From Chryseobacterium ureilyticum (GTDB taxonomy: Bacteria; Bacteroidota; Bacteroidia; Flavobacteriales; Weeksellaceae), in contig NZ_FTOL01000006.1 of NCBI RefSeq assembly GCF_900156735.1, positions 208,715 through 272,714 on the forward strand: a DNA stretch of 64,000 nt, in the 5' to 3' direction. Below, one piece after another: positions 34,455-44,530 of this stretch (the stretch's first letter is position 1; each line of letters opens with the position of its first letter). Below the pieces are notes generated by a model. It searched no databases, was not told where the DNA came from, and was given only the letters and a program-made list of their open reading frames with translations. A program made the translations under genes and the position numbers.

Positions 34455-36596
34455 ATGAAGAATATTTCATCGGTATTATTAATTTCTGCCTTGGCGTTCA
34501 ATCAATCTTGTACTACAATGAAACAGACCGATACTCAACAGGAACTTCCGGCTCCTGATCCATCTTTATCATCAAATCCTTTCATGAAGAAGAGTAAACT
34601 TCAATATGAAGCGCCGGAGTTTGATAAAATTAAAAACGAACATTTCAAACCTGCTTTTGAATTTGGTTTAAAGCAGCATGCCGCTGAAGTTGAGAAAATT
34701 GCCAATAATCCGGCAAGTCCTACTTTTGAGAATACGATTGTTGCATTGGAAAAAAGCGGTGAAGTTCTGAGAAGAACACAAATTGTTTTTTCTAATCTTA
34801 CAAGTGCAAATACAAACCCTACTTTACAGGCTTTAGATGAAGAGTATGCTCCTATTTTTGCAGCACATTCTGATAAGATATTCCTGAATGAAAATCTTTA
34901 TAAAAGAATCAAATCAATCAAAGAAGACGGGTTAGATTCTGAAAGCAAAAGACTGGTACAATATTATAAACAAAACTTTGAAATCGCTGGAGCTAATCTT
35001 TCTGCAGCAGACAAAGAAAAATTAAAGCAGATCAATCAGGAGCTTGCTTCTCTTTCTACTCAATATGCCAACAAACTATTGGAAGCTAGAAAGCAAGGTG
35101 GTGTATTCTTTTCTGATGCAAAGGAACTAGACGGACTTTCTGCTGATGAAATAGCAGCGGCTGCAGCTGATGCAAAAACGGCAGGACAACCAGGAAAATA
35201 TCTTCTTGCCCTACAAAACACAACACAACAACCTCTTTTACAAAACCTTAAAAACAGAGCAACCAGAGAGAAACTATTCAAAGCTTCATGGACAAGAGCT
35301 GAAAAAGGTGATGCTAATGATACTAGAGAAACTATAGAGAAACTGGCTAAGCTTAGACTGAAAAAAGCTCAGACTTTAGGTAAAAAGAATTTTGCAGAAT
35401 GGAAACTTCAGGATCAAATGGCAAAAACTCCTGAAGCAGCTATTAAACTAATGAATCAGATTGCTACTCCAGCAGTGGAAACAGCAAAACGTGAAGCTAA
35501 AGACATTCAGGATCTTATTGATCAGCAAAAAGGAGGTTTCAAGGTAGAGCCTTGGGACTGGAATTTCTATGCTGAGCAGGTAAGAAAAGCTAAGTATGAT
35601 CTTGATGAGAGTGAAATAAAGCCTTATTTTGAGATTACAACTGTTTTAGAAAAAGGGGTATTCTTCGCTGCTGAAAAATTCTATGGTTTAACATTCAAAA
35701 AGAGAACTGACCTTCCTGTTTATCATCCTGATGTAGTTACGTATGAAGTTTTTGATCATGACGGAAAATCTATCGCGATCTATTACCTAGATTTCTATAC
35801 AAGAGATTCTAAAAATGGAGGAGCTTGGATGAGCAACTTTGTGGAACAATCTTATTTAATGGGAACAAAACCTGTGATTGTCAACTGCTACAATTATCAG
35901 AAACCAGCTCCTGGAAAACCTTCGTTAATCAGTTTTGATGATGTTTCAACAATCTTCCATGAATTTGGGCACTCTATCCACGGAATGTTTGCAAGCCAGA
36001 AATATCCTTCTTTATCAGGAACTAACGTACCTAGAGACTTTGTAGAATTCCCTTCACAGATCAATGAGCACTGGGCATTAGATCCTGTAGTTTTGAAAAA
36101 CTATGCTGTTCATTATGAAACAAAACAGCCTATTCCACAAACTTTAGTAGAAAAGATCAAAAAAGCGGCTACTTTCAACCAAGGTTATATGACCTCTGAA
36201 TTGGTTTCTGCAGCAGCTGTAGATATGGACTGGCATACTGTAGGTAAAGAAGGACAGTTTATTCCTGTTTTAGATTTCGAAAAACAATCTTTAACAAACC
36301 ACGGATTCACTTTGGCTACTGTTCCGCCTAGATATCATACCCCTTATTTTGCTCACATCTGGGGAGGTGGATATTCAGCAGGATATTATGCTTATCTATG
36401 GTCTGAAACATTGGATAACGATGCATGGGAATGGATTAAAAACAATGGTGGATTAACCAGAGAAAATGGTGACCGTTTCAGAAAATATATTCTTTCTGTA
36501 GGAAATTCTGTAGATCTAAACCAGGCATTCAGAGATTTCACAGGACACGATCCGGATATCAAACCTTTATTGAGAAACAGAGGATTTATAAAATAA
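34455..36596 (+). CDS. M3-family zinc metallopeptidase, peptidyl-dipeptidase Dcp type, lipoprotein
   Basis: The 713-residue protein has the zinc motif HEFGHSIH at about residue 502 and a downstream Glu in FVEFPSQINEHW, both conserved in thimet/Dcp peptidases. The preceding DFYTRDSKNGGAWMSNF is also diagnostic. Its N-terminus (MKNISSVLLISALAFNQSC) is a lipoprotein signal. Dcp removes C-terminal dipeptides from oligopeptides. Here it is predicted in the periplasm or outer membrane, where it would use peptides made by the nearby secreted proteases. Length is normal for Dcp. Confidence 0.93.
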   Translation: MKNISSVLLISALAFNQSCTTMKQTDTQQELPAPDPSLSSNPFMKKSKLQYEAPEFDKIKNEHFKPAFEFGLKQHAAEVEKIANNPASPTFENTIVALEKSGEVLRRTQIVFSNLTSANTNPTLQALDEEYAPIFAAHSDKIFLNENLYKRIKSIKEDGLDSESKRLVQYYKQNFEIAGANLSAADKEKLKQINQELASLSTQYANKLLEARKQGGVFFSDAKELDGLSADEIAAAAADAKTAGQPGKYLLALQNTTQQPLLQNLKNRATREKLFKASWTRAEKGDANDTRETIEKLAKLRLKKAQTLGKKNFAEWKLQDQMAKTPEAAIKLMNQIATPAVETAKREAKDIQDLIDQQKGGFKVEPWDWNFYAEQVRKAKYDLDESEIKPYFEITTVLEKGVFFAAEKFYGLTFKKRTDLPVYHPDVVTYEVFDHDGKSIAIYYLDFYTRDSKNGGAWMSNFVEQSYLMGTKPVIVNCYNYQKPAPGKPSLISFDDVSTIFHEFGHSIHGMFASQKYPSLSGTNVPRDFVEFPSQINEHWALDPVVLKNYAVHYETKQPIPQTLVEKIKKAATFNQGYMTSELVSAAAVDMDWHTVGKEGQFIPVLDFEKQSLTNHGFTLATVPPRYHTPYFAHIWGGGYSAGYYAYLWSETLDNDAWEWIKNNGGLTRENGDRFRKYILSVGNSVDLNQAFRDFTGHDPDIKPLLRNRGFIK

Positions 36597-36603
36597 TATA
36601 ATG

Positions 36604-36637
36604 GAAGCATTCTTTTTTAAGAATGCTTCTTTTTTTG
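36604..36637 (+). terminator. Terminator of the M3 peptidase gene
   Basis: GAAGCATTCTT and AAGAATGCTTC form an 11-bp stem with a 4-base loop, followed by an eight-T run. Confidence 0.9.
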
Positions 36638-36763
36638 ATTGAAATCTGAGAAATAAATGTTGGTTAAAGCCAATGACCTGATTATATTATTTTAGAATAT
36701 TCCAAAGCCCATTTCTATTGAAATTTATTCTATTTTTGTGGCTTAAAATTTTAAATAAAAAAC

Positions 36764-37141
36764 ATGAATTGTCCCTGTTGTTCAGGAAAATCCTACGAAG
36801 AATGCTGTAAGCCTTATCATACTGGAGAAAAACACGCTCCTACCGCTGAAGCTTTAATGCGCTCAAGATTTTCAGCGTTTGCCATTCCGAATGGAGAATA
36901 TCTGATGGAAACTACTCTTCCTGGAAAACGAAAGTATCACAATAAACAAGACCTTCAGGAATGGGGTGAGATTAATAAATGGACAAAACTTGAAATCATT
37001 CAGACTCCAGCCTTAAATCATGTAGAATTTAAAGCTTATTATACTGATGAAGACGGACATCCCCAGATCCACCATGAATTTTCCGTTTTTCAGAAAATGC
37101 ATGAGCGTTGGTATTATGTTTCAGGCGAATTTTTAGATTAA
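36764..37141 (+). CDS. YchJ-family protein (UPF0225) with SEC-C-like zinc motif
   Basis: The 125-residue protein has the N-terminal metal motif MNCPCCSGKSYEECCKPYH (four paired Cys) and the YchJ core PTAEALMRSRFSAFAIPNGEY. The rest is a small alpha-beta fold (KLEIIQTPALNHVEFKAYY, FSVFQKMHERWYYVSGEF). The family is of unknown function and is often stress-associated. The next gene follows after 12 bp. Confidence 0.9.
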   Translation: MNCPCCSGKSYEECCKPYHTGEKHAPTAEALMRSRFSAFAIPNGEYLMETTLPGKRKYHNKQDLQEWGEINKWTKLEIIQTPALNHVEFKAYYTDEDGHPQIHHEFSVFQKMHERWYYVSGEFLD

Positions 37142-37153
37142 TAAATTAATAAT

Positions 37154-37747
37154 ATGAAGAAGAATTTTATTTATACACTGTTATTTTTGTTTTGCAGTTT
37201 CAGTGTTTTCAATGCTCAGACTGCTGAGGATAAAAAGGAGATTTCCATAGCTGTAACTGATATTTTAAAAGGTTTCCAAACCAAAAATGGAGACCTCATG
37301 AATAAATATATGAACCCAACCTATGGCATTGGTATCCTTTATAAAAGTGGTGGTGATCTTGGGTTTGTTTTAAATGAAGAGGTTGATTTAAATAGATCTT
37401 TAGGCTATATTGAAAAGACATGGAATATCAGAAATCAATTTCCTATACAGTTTGACACTACTTTTGAATATGATGCAAAAAACCAAAAGTGGAAAAAAGA
37501 AGGATTATCTGTTCAGTTTAATTCTAATGCAGTGAATGCTTATGCTGATAAGTTTTTACCACAGTATTCCGTAAAAGATCAGGAAATTTTTAAGATCAAT
37601 TCGAGCCCAAAGAATGTGGTTTTTGTAACACTTGCTGAAAATAGTAAAGAAAAAGCACCTATCAACGGATTCAGATTTGTGATGACAAAGATTGAAGGAA
37701 AATGGTTCTTAACGTTTATTGACGTGACAGAGTATGATGCTGAGTAA
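37154..37747 (+). CDS. Secreted protein of unknown function
   Basis: A signal peptide (MKKNFIYTLLFLFCSFSVFNA) is followed by ~175 residues with no motif I recognise: NKYMNPTYGIGILYKSGG, VDLNRSLGYIEKTWNIRN and a C-terminal NGFRFVMTKIEGKWFLTFID. It looks like a small NTF2- or DUF-type periplasmic domain. It follows the YchJ gene by 12 bp and may be cotranscribed with it. Confidence 0.7.
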   Translation: MKKNFIYTLLFLFCSFSVFNAQTAEDKKEISIAVTDILKGFQTKNGDLMNKYMNPTYGIGILYKSGGDLGFVLNEEVDLNRSLGYIEKTWNIRNQFPIQFDTTFEYDAKNQKWKKEGLSVQFNSNAVNAYADKFLPQYSVKDQEIFKINSSPKNVVFVTLAENSKEKAPINGFRFVMTKIEGKWFLTFIDVTEYDAE

Positions 37748-37789
37748 TTACCCGATGACACACTCAAACTACCATAACTTATAAAAAAG

Positions 37790-37828
37790 TAAACCACAGA
37801 AAACGAGTTGTTCTGTGGTTTATTTTTT
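37790..37828. terminator. Bidirectional terminator between convergent genes
   Basis: TAAACCACAGAA and TTCTGTGGTTTA form a 12-bp stem around AACGAGTTG, with A and T tracts outside. The ACCACAGAA core matches the palindrome at 1370-1395. Confidence 0.8.
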
Positions 37829-37882
37829 ATACAATATTAGAATTGCAAAAATGTCCGAGATTTCGGGCATTTATATTATTTT

Positions 37883-38383
37883 TTAGTGTCCTTCAGTTCC
37901 GTCAATTCCGTGAGCGTGACCGTGAGACAATTCTTCTTCTGTTGCCGGACGTGTACTTAAAACTTCAACCTGGAAATCTAAAACTTTACCAGCCATTGGG
38001 TGGTTAAGATCAGCGATTACAATTTCTGGTGTTACTTCTACAACAAAACCTTGGAAGTTATTCCCTTGGTTATCAGATAATGGTAAAATAGCTCCAACTG
38101 GAGGAGTTCCTGATTCTTTGAACATTTCAATCGGTAACTGAGCAATAGCATCTGGTTGTCTTTCACCATAAGCTTCTTCTGGTTGAATTACAAAATCAGC
38201 TTTATCGCCTGCTTTTAAACCAAGAATATTTTGTTCAAATTTTGGAATCATCATTCCTACACCATACAAAAATGTAAGTGGATTTTCTGTTGTTGTTTCT
38301 TCTACTAGAACTTTACTTCCATCTGCTTCGATTGTATGAAGTATATACTTTACAGCTACAACGTGGTTGTTTTCAATTGTCAT
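37883..38383 (-). CDS. slyD: FKBP-type peptidyl-prolyl isomerase, SlyD-like
   Basis: The 166-residue cytosolic protein has the SlyD layout: a FKBP core (VAVKYILHTIEADG, PLTFLYGVGMMIPKFEQNILGL, KADFVIQPEEAYGERQ) with the inserted chaperone flap (ILPLSDNQGNNFQGFVVEV) and DLNHPMAGKVLDF. The C-terminus ELSHGHAHGIDGTEGH is a short His-rich metal-binding tail as in SlyD, smaller than in E. coli. It acts on proline bonds and may bind nickel. Confidence 0.93.
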   Translation of the reverse strand: MTIENNHVVAVKYILHTIEADGSKVLVEETTTENPLTFLYGVGMMIPKFEQNILGLKAGDKADFVIQPEEAYGERQPDAIAQLPIEMFKESGTPPVGAILPLSDNQGNNFQGFVVEVTPEIVIADLNHPMAGKVLDFQVEVLSTRPATEEELSHGHAHGIDGTEGH

Positions 38384-38604
38384 ATTTTCTTTTTTTTGTC
38401 GTGAGTTTGATTCACGATTAATAATACAAATATACTATTTTTGAAATTATTTGATAAGTTGGAAAGTCAGAAGCTCGAAGAAGGAAGCTATGAGAGGCAT
38501 AAAAAACAATTACACCTATTTTTTCATTCAAAAACAGGTTCATGTCTTTTAATTTCGTGAACTAGAAAAAACGTTCAGCATCATTCTTCCAATTTCAAAT
38601 CTTC

Positions 38605-38856
38605 TTATTTTTTATTTCTGGTTTCATCGCGTTTTTTCTGCCTTAGTACAAAGAGATACAAACTTTCCACTTTCGTTCTTGCCCAAGGTGTTTTTCTTAA
38701 AAACTTCAAGGACGAATTAATACTTGGATTATCTGTAAAGCATTTTATATTGATCTGCTCACCCAATTTCTCAAATCCTTCGTAGTATTCTACCAATTCT
38801 TCAAGAATAGCATCAAGTCTTTTCCCGTGTAAAGGATCTTTTGATTTTTCTTCCAT
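38605..38856 (-). CDS. VF530-family small DNA-binding protein
   Basis: The 83-residue protein matches VF530 throughout: DPLHGKRLDAILEELVEYY, GFEKLGEQINIKCFTDNPS and SLKFLRKTPWARTKVESLYL. The family has a helical DNA-binding fold related to phage integrase-like regulators. Its cellular role is unknown. It is monocistronic in a spacer with no other minus-strand gene. Confidence 0.88.
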   Translation of the reverse strand: MEEKSKDPLHGKRLDAILEELVEYYEGFEKLGEQINIKCFTDNPSINSSLKFLRKTPWARTKVESLYLFVLRQKKRDETRNKK

Positions 38857-38974
38857 AACGCAGTAAAATTAAAACATTTTATCAGACTTACCGACTAAAA
38901 TTGTCTGAACTCTTAATCTTTAGTATTTTTGAAGAAGCTATTTTTTACCCATAAAATTATTAGTCACAAAAAGC

Positions 38975-39133
38975 ATGAGCAAGAATAACGACGAAAACAG
39001 GAAAAAAAATAAAAAGAAAATTGATCAGAAAAAACGTAAAATGCAAAATGCAGAAGCAGAAAGAAAAGCACGTTTAAAACAAATTCGAGAAGATTTCAAA
39101 GCAAAAGAAGCAGATAATAACCCGGAACAATAG
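38975..39133 (+). CDS. Small basic Lys/Arg-rich protein
   Basis: This 52-residue reading frame (ATG at 38975) encodes MSKNNDENRKKNKKKIDQ followed by a helical KRKMQNAEAERKARLKQIRE segment and an acidic end. It is almost entirely charged and predicted to be one long helix. The clean ATG, the lack of rare codons and the position 50 bp before sbcD on the same strand suggest a real gene. I recall similar small proteins in Chryseobacterium but cannot confirm. Function unknown; RNA- or DNA-binding is possible. Confidence 0.5.
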   Translation: MSKNNDENRKKNKKKIDQKKRKMQNAEAERKARLKQIREDFKAKEADNNPEQ

Positions 39134-39183
39134 TTCATTATCAAGCCTGGTCGCTTTAATTATATAACATCGATAAACTTTTT

Positions 39184-40389
39184 ATGAAAATTCTACACAC
39201 CGCCGATTGGCATTTAGGAAAAAGACTGGATCGCTTCTCCCGATTGGAAGAGCAAATCTCAGTAATGGAGGAGATTATTGCCATCGCTGATGAAGAACAG
39301 GTAGATCTCGTTCTCGTTGCCGGTGACCTTTTTGATAATTTTAATCCTTCCGTTGAAGCCGTTGAACTCTTTTATAAAACATTGAAACGTTTATCACAAA
39401 GTGGCAAGCGACCTATCATTGCTATTTCGGGAAATCACGATTCTCCGAACCTTATCAATGCGCCTGATCCGCTGGCAAGAGAGTGCGGAATTATTTTAAT
39501 AGGACATCCAAAGGCTGAAATTACTCCTTTCAGTACAGAGCATTTCAATATTTCAAAATCAGCAGAAGGTTTCATAGAAATGAAAATTAATACTGTAGAT
39601 TTTCCGGTGAGAATTTTACATACACCTTATGCGAACGAGATACGTTTAAAGGAGTATTTTGGAGAAAATAAGGAAGAAGAAATCAATAAAGTACTTTCTC
39701 AGACCTGGAAAGAACTTGCAGATCAATACTGTGATGAGGCAGGAATCAACCTGTTAACAGCTCATTTGTATATGAATAAAAAAGGAAGTGCCATTTTGGA
39801 GGAACCGGAAGGTGAAAAACCCATCAAAATCGGAAATGCTGATCTTATCTACTCGGATAGCATTCCGGAACAGATTCAGTATACTGCTTTAGGTCACCTA
39901 CATGGTTTTCAGAATATCGGAACAAAGGAAAAACCTGTAATTTATTCATCTTCTCCTTTATGCTATAGCTTTAGTGAAGCCGGGCAGACAAAATATGTTT
40001 CTATCATCCATGCTGAACCGGGACAGGCAGTTTCTTATGAAAAGAAAGCATTGAAAAGTGGAAGAACATTAGTAAGAAAAACTTTTTCATCCGTTGAAGA
40101 AACCGTTCAGTGGTTAAAAGAAAATCCATATACCTTTATTGAATTAACATTAGAAAGCGAAACCTTTTTAACGGCTGATGAGCGAAGGCTGATCTATCAG
40201 TCCCATACTGGAATTGTTCATCTGATTCCTAAAGTAAAAAACAGGGAGCTTAATGAAGAGCAGAGTCATGAAATTAATTTAAATCAAAATATAGAAACTT
40301 TGTTCAAGGATTATTTTAAATCAAAAAATGGCGGTCAGGAAGCCAATGAAGAGTTGATGAAGTTGTTTAATGAAATTTTAAATCCCTAA
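39184..40389 (+). CDS. sbcD: Nuclease SbcCD subunit D
   Basis: SbcD is the Mre11-like nuclease that with SbcC cleaves DNA hairpins and blocked ends. The phosphoesterase motifs are in order: TADWHLGKRL, VLVAGDLFDNFNP, AISGNHDSP, LLTAHLYM and TALGHLHGFQ, with HxH at the last site. At 401 residues it is a normal length. It ends 3 bp before the sbcC start, so the two are in one operon. Confidence 0.96.
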   Translation: MKILHTADWHLGKRLDRFSRLEEQISVMEEIIAIADEEQVDLVLVAGDLFDNFNPSVEAVELFYKTLKRLSQSGKRPIIAISGNHDSPNLINAPDPLARECGIILIGHPKAEITPFSTEHFNISKSAEGFIEMKINTVDFPVRILHTPYANEIRLKEYFGENKEEEINKVLSQTWKELADQYCDEAGINLLTAHLYMNKKGSAILEEPEGEKPIKIGNADLIYSDSIPEQIQYTALGHLHGFQNIGTKEKPVIYSSSPLCYSFSEAGQTKYVSIIHAEPGQAVSYEKKALKSGRTLVRKTFSSVEETVQWLKENPYTFIELTLESETFLTADERRLIYQSHTGIVHLIPKVKNRELNEEQSHEINLNQNIETLFKDYFKSKNGGQEANEELMKLFNEILNP

Positions 40390-40392
40390 GCC

Positions 40393-43300
40393 ATGATTCC
40401 AGTTCAATTGACAATAGAAGGTCTGTATTCTTATCAGGAACGTCAGATCATTGATTTTAAAAATCTTACGGATGCAGGACTATTCGGTATTTTTGGTGCG
40501 GTAGGTTCTGGAAAATCCTCAGTGCTTGAGGCGATTTCATTTGCTTTATACGGTGAAACGGAACGTCTGAATATGCGTGATAAAAGAGCATATAATATGA
40601 TGAACTTAAAATCAAACAGCTCTTATATTGAGTTTGATTTTATTAACTACGAAAACAAACTTTTCCGTGCCACCAGAGATTTCAGAAGGAATTCTAAAAA
40701 GTTCGAAGATGTAAAGCCTTATTCAGTTACATTCTATGAAAATATTGAGGGCAAATGGATTCCTCTTGATCATTCTAATGCAGAAATGATCATTGGTTTA
40801 AGCTATTCCAATTTTAAGAGAACCATCATTATTCCTCAGGGACAGTTTAAGGAGTTTCTTGAACTGGGAGCTGCTGACAGAACCAATATGATGAAGGAAA
40901 TTTTCAACCTTCAACAGTATGATCTTCAGAATAATGTTTCAACTCTTAATTCCAAGAACAGGTCTGAACTTGATCAGCTTGAAGGGCAGTTAAGAGGTTT
41001 TGAAGAAGTAAGTGAAGAAAAAATTCAGCTTCAGAAAGATATTTTGGCTGAGGAACAAAAAAAATTAATACAATCGAATGAAAGGTTTGAACAGATTTCA
41101 CAGACTTATCAACAATTAAAAAACCTAAAAACTGATTTTGAAAGTTTAAAACAAAACCGGGAAAACTTTAGTCTTCTTTCTGAACAGAAGCCTAAAATGG
41201 ACGCTCTGGAAGCACAAACGGAATTGTATGAACGTACTTTCAGAATTTTTAATCCTCTGATCGCTGAAAAAAACAAACTTTCCAAAGGTATTATTGAGAA
41301 AAGAAAGGAAAAGGATGATCAGATTAAAATTGTACAGGAAACAGAAATTGCTTTCGGTAAAGTAAAAGAGCTACTGGTTACTTTGGAACCTAAATTCAAG
41401 GCATTGGAGCAATCCAGAATACAGGAAAACGACCTGAACCTTATTGTAAAGATCCTTACATTTTATGACGAAATCAAAGTTCTCAACGAAAGGACTCAAA
41501 AAGGGGTTGAAAAAGTTGCTGAAGTAGAAATACAAAAGGAAGCTATTCAAAAAAAGATCACTGAACTTTCGAAGAGTATTGATGTTTTAAAGGAACAAAA
41601 ACTTGATGCAGCATTACTTTCAAATGTTGGCAACTGGTTTATTCAACAGAAGAATTTCAAAAAATCACAAAAGGATCAGCTTGAAAAAATTGAGAAACAT
41701 CAAAAGCAAATTGAGCTAATTTCCGAGGAACTTAAACCTTTTGCTCTCCACGAAAATTTCAAGGCTGACTTTAAGGCTAAAAAGGAAAGTTTAGAAGTCA
41801 CTAAAAAGGAACTTTCTCAAAAACTGGATCATTTAAAAATTCAAAAGGAACTTTCCCGCTTTGCCAGCGAACTTCATGATGGAGAAGCCTGCCCGCTTTG
41901 TGGTTCTCAGGAGCATCCACATATTGTAGAATTTCATGATGTAAATGTTGAATTACAGGAAATTCAGGAGAAAATAACGGCTAATGAACAGGAAATTCAA
42001 AAGCTTCAACAACAGGAAACTGAAATTGAAAAGATCCTTGACCGAAAGAAAATATTTGGTGAACAACTAGTCGCCGAACAGAAAGTTTCAGATCAGATTC
42101 TAAAAGATATTGAAAACCATCTTCAACAATTCACTTGGAAACAATTCAACCCCGAACACGAAGATGATTTTGAAAGGAAACGTTTGGATTCTTTTGCCGT
42201 AGAAAAGAAAATTGAAGAAACAGATAAAAATATTGCTCTGGAACGCGAAACTCTGGAAGAAGAAAATAAAGTTCTTGAGAAATATAAACATGCGTTAGAG
42301 ACCTTTAAACTGGAAGAAGCTACGAAGCAGGAACAGATCAATATCAGTCGTTCTAGTCTGAAGATTCTTGAATGGGATGATTATAAAGAAAAAACGGTAA
42401 CTGAAATTGAAGAGTTATACCAAAAGCTTTCTCAATCTAATACTGAAACCGAGCAACAATATCAAAAGGCATCTGAACAGGAAAAAGATCTGGCACCAAA
42501 ATTAGCGGAACAAAAGGCAATTGTTTCTCAATCCGAAAAGCAGATTTTAGTAATTGAAAAAGAAATTTCCGAGAATCTGGAAGCTATTAATTTTTCTTTA
42601 AAGGAACAGAATTTTACTGTTTTTCAAGATGTTGAAAATATTCTTCTTCAGGAAATAAATGTTCAGGAAGCAAGGGCAAAGATCCAACAGTTTACAATTG
42701 ATTTTGAAACGCTTAAAAAAGTTATTGAGGGACTTGAAATTAAGCTTAAAGGGCTTTCATTTGATGACAATCAATTTTCTATCATTGAGAAACAGTTTGC
42801 TGAATCACAGACTGAATTGAAACAAATCAATGACTCTGTAGTTACGATGAGTGCTGAAAAAGAACGATTAGAAAAGGAATATAAGAAAAAAGAAGACCTT
42901 TTGAAAGAGCTGGTAAAACTTCAAAAGCGTTCCGAAAACCTGAAACTGATGATGAATCTTTTCAAAGGTGCCGGCTTTGTACAGTATGTTTCGTCTATTT
43001 ATCTGAGACAGCTTTGTGATCATGCCAATACCCGATTTCATAGAATGACAAGGAATCAGCTAAGTCTACAGCTCAATGAAAATAATGATTTTGAAATCAT
43101 CGATTACCTCAACGAAGGCAGAAGCAGAAGTGTAAAGACTCTTTCGGGAGGACAGGCATTTCAGGTTTCTTTAAGTCTTGCTTTAGCATTAGCGGAAAGT
43201 GTTCAGGCAAATGCTCAGGCTGATAAAAACTTTTTCTTTATTGATGAAGGTTTCGGAACACAGGACACTGAGTCTGTTAATATTGTATTCGAAACACTGA

Positions 43301-43428
43301 CCAACTTGATGAAAGAGAATAGAATTGTGGGAATTATTTCTCACGTGGAAGAACTTAAAGAGAAAATTCCTACAGCGCTTAACATTATTAAGGATGAGGA
43401 AAGGGGAAGCTTGATTGAGATCATCTAA
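40393..43428 (+). CDS. sbcC: Nuclease SbcCD subunit C (Rad50-like ATPase)
   Basis: The 1011-residue protein has the Walker A GAVGSGKSS at residues 35-43, long coiled-coil arms, and a central zinc hook CPLCG at 500-504. The second ATPase half carries signature TLSGGQAFQVSLSLALALAE and a Walker B FFFIDEGFGTQD. Rad50-type dimers bridge DNA ends through the hook and gate the SbcD nuclease. The order of motifs and coiled coil is complete with no frame break. Confidence 0.96.
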   Translation: MIPVQLTIEGLYSYQERQIIDFKNLTDAGLFGIFGAVGSGKSSVLEAISFALYGETERLNMRDKRAYNMMNLKSNSSYIEFDFINYENKLFRATRDFRRNSKKFEDVKPYSVTFYENIEGKWIPLDHSNAEMIIGLSYSNFKRTIIIPQGQFKEFLELGAADRTNMMKEIFNLQQYDLQNNVSTLNSKNRSELDQLEGQLRGFEEVSEEKIQLQKDILAEEQKKLIQSNERFEQISQTYQQLKNLKTDFESLKQNRENFSLLSEQKPKMDALEAQTELYERTFRIFNPLIAEKNKLSKGIIEKRKEKDDQIKIVQETEIAFGKVKELLVTLEPKFKALEQSRIQENDLNLIVKILTFYDEIKVLNERTQKGVEKVAEVEIQKEAIQKKITELSKSIDVLKEQKLDAALLSNVGNWFIQQKNFKKSQKDQLEKIEKHQKQIELISEELKPFALHENFKADFKAKKESLEVTKKELSQKLDHLKIQKELSRFASELHDGEACPLCGSQEHPHIVEFHDVNVELQEIQEKITANEQEIQKLQQQETEIEKILDRKKIFGEQLVAEQKVSDQILKDIENHLQQFTWKQFNPEHEDDFERKRLDSFAVEKKIEETDKNIALERETLEEENKVLEKYKHALETFKLEEATKQEQINISRSSLKILEWDDYKEKTVTEIEELYQKLSQSNTETEQQYQKASEQEKDLAPKLAEQKAIVSQSEKQILVIEKEISENLEAINFSLKEQNFTVFQDVENILLQEINVQEARAKIQQFTIDFETLKKVIEGLEIKLKGLSFDDNQFSIIEKQFAESQTELKQINDSVVTMSAEKERLEKEYKKKEDLLKELVKLQKRSENLKLMMNLFKGAGFVQYVSSIYLRQLCDHANTRFHRMTRNQLSLQLNENNDFEIIDYLNEGRSRSVKTLSGGQAFQVSLSLALALAESVQANAQADKNFFFIDEGFGTQDTESVNIVFETLTNLMKENRIVGIISHVEELKEKIPTALNIIKDEERGSLIEII

Positions 43429-43446
43429 TGATATTTTTGTAAACAA

Positions 43447-43484
43447 CAAAAGTCACAAAAATTTAAATATTTTTGTGACTTTTA
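43447..43484. terminator. Bidirectional terminator after sbcC
   Basis: AGTCACAAAAA and TTTTTGTGACT form an 11-bp stem between sbcC and the convergent oxidoreductase gene, with A and T flanks. Confidence 0.75.
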
Positions 43485-43504
43485 TGATTAAATACTATCT
43501 GTAA

Positions 43505-44530
43505 TTACAGGTTTTGAACCAATGGCTTTACTTCTTTCCCAAATAATTCAATAGATTTCATCATGATATCATGAGCGGGATCACCAATATCCATATGTCC
43601 GATAAATCTGGTAATTCCAAAGATTTCTTTCATATAAGCAATTTTATCTGCTACTTCAGCAGGACTTCCAATGAATAAAGCTCCATCTTTACTTCTTCCT
43701 CCATCATACTGCATTTGGGTATAAGGAGCCCAACCTCTGGATGACCCTATCCTATCCATCTGAGATTTATAGTTGTGGAAATATCCGTCTACAACACTCT
43801 GATCATCACTTACAAAAGTATGCGAGTGAATAGCAATCTGCATTTTAGACATATCATGTCCAGCTTTCTGATATTCCTGTTTGTAGAATTCAATCAGGTT
43901 TTTAAACTGGATTGGCATTCCTCCGATAATTGCCACTACTAATGGCATTCCCAATTGTGCCGCACTTAAAACCGATTGTGGTGTTCCTCCTACTGCTCTC
44001 CAGATCGAAAGTTTTCCGTCATTTTTAGCTCTCGGATAAACGGTTTGGTTTTGCATCGGTGCACGAAGTTTCCCTGACCAGCTTACGTTTTCTTCAGAAT
44101 TAATTTTTAATAGTAATTCTAATTTTTCATCAAAAAGCTGCTCATAATCATTCAAAGAATAACCATACAAAGGAAATGATTCAATGAAACTTCCACGTCC
44201 TACGAATATTTCTGCTCTTCCATTCGAGATCAGATCCAACGTTGAGAAATCCTCATATACTTTTACTGGCTCTGATGAACTTAAAACCGTAACTCCACTT
44301 GCCAGTTTTATATTTTTTGTAATGCTTGCTGCCGCTGCCAATACCATTTCCGGTGAAGAAACAGCATAATCCGCACGGTGATGTTCTCCCATTGCAAAAA
44401 CATCTATTCCAACCTCATCCATGAACTTTACCTGTTCCAATATTTCATGAATCTTGATTCCTGCATCTCTATATTTTCCGGTTGATTGGTCAAATGCCAA
44501 ATCTCCGAACATTCCTATTCCTAATTCCAT
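43505..44530 (-). CDS. Luciferase-like (LLM) flavin-dependent oxidoreductase
   Basis: The 341-residue TIM-barrel protein has the LLM pattern: MELGIGMFGDLAFD, DEVGIDVFAMGEHHRADYAVSS, GVTVLSSSEPVKVYEDFSTLD and ISNGRAEIFVGRGS. VVAIIGGMPIQFKNLIEFY and a final FGITRFIGHMD close the barrel. These proteins use reduced FMN to oxidise unknown small molecules. It is the only gene of its transcription unit and sits between convergent sbcC and the DPP gene. Confidence 0.9.
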   Translation of the reverse strand: MELGIGMFGDLAFDQSTGKYRDAGIKIHEILEQVKFMDEVGIDVFAMGEHHRADYAVSSPEMVLAAAASITKNIKLASGVTVLSSSEPVKVYEDFSTLDLISNGRAEIFVGRGSFIESFPLYGYSLNDYEQLFDEKLELLLKINSEENVSWSGKLRAPMQNQTVYPRAKNDGKLSIWRAVGGTPQSVLSAAQLGMPLVVAIIGGMPIQFKNLIEFYKQEYQKAGHDMSKMQIAIHSHTFVSDDQSVVDGYFHNYKSQMDRIGSSRGWAPYTQMQYDGGRSKDGALFIGSPAEVADKIAYMKEIFGITRFIGHMDIGDPAHDIMMKSIELFGKEVKPLVQNL

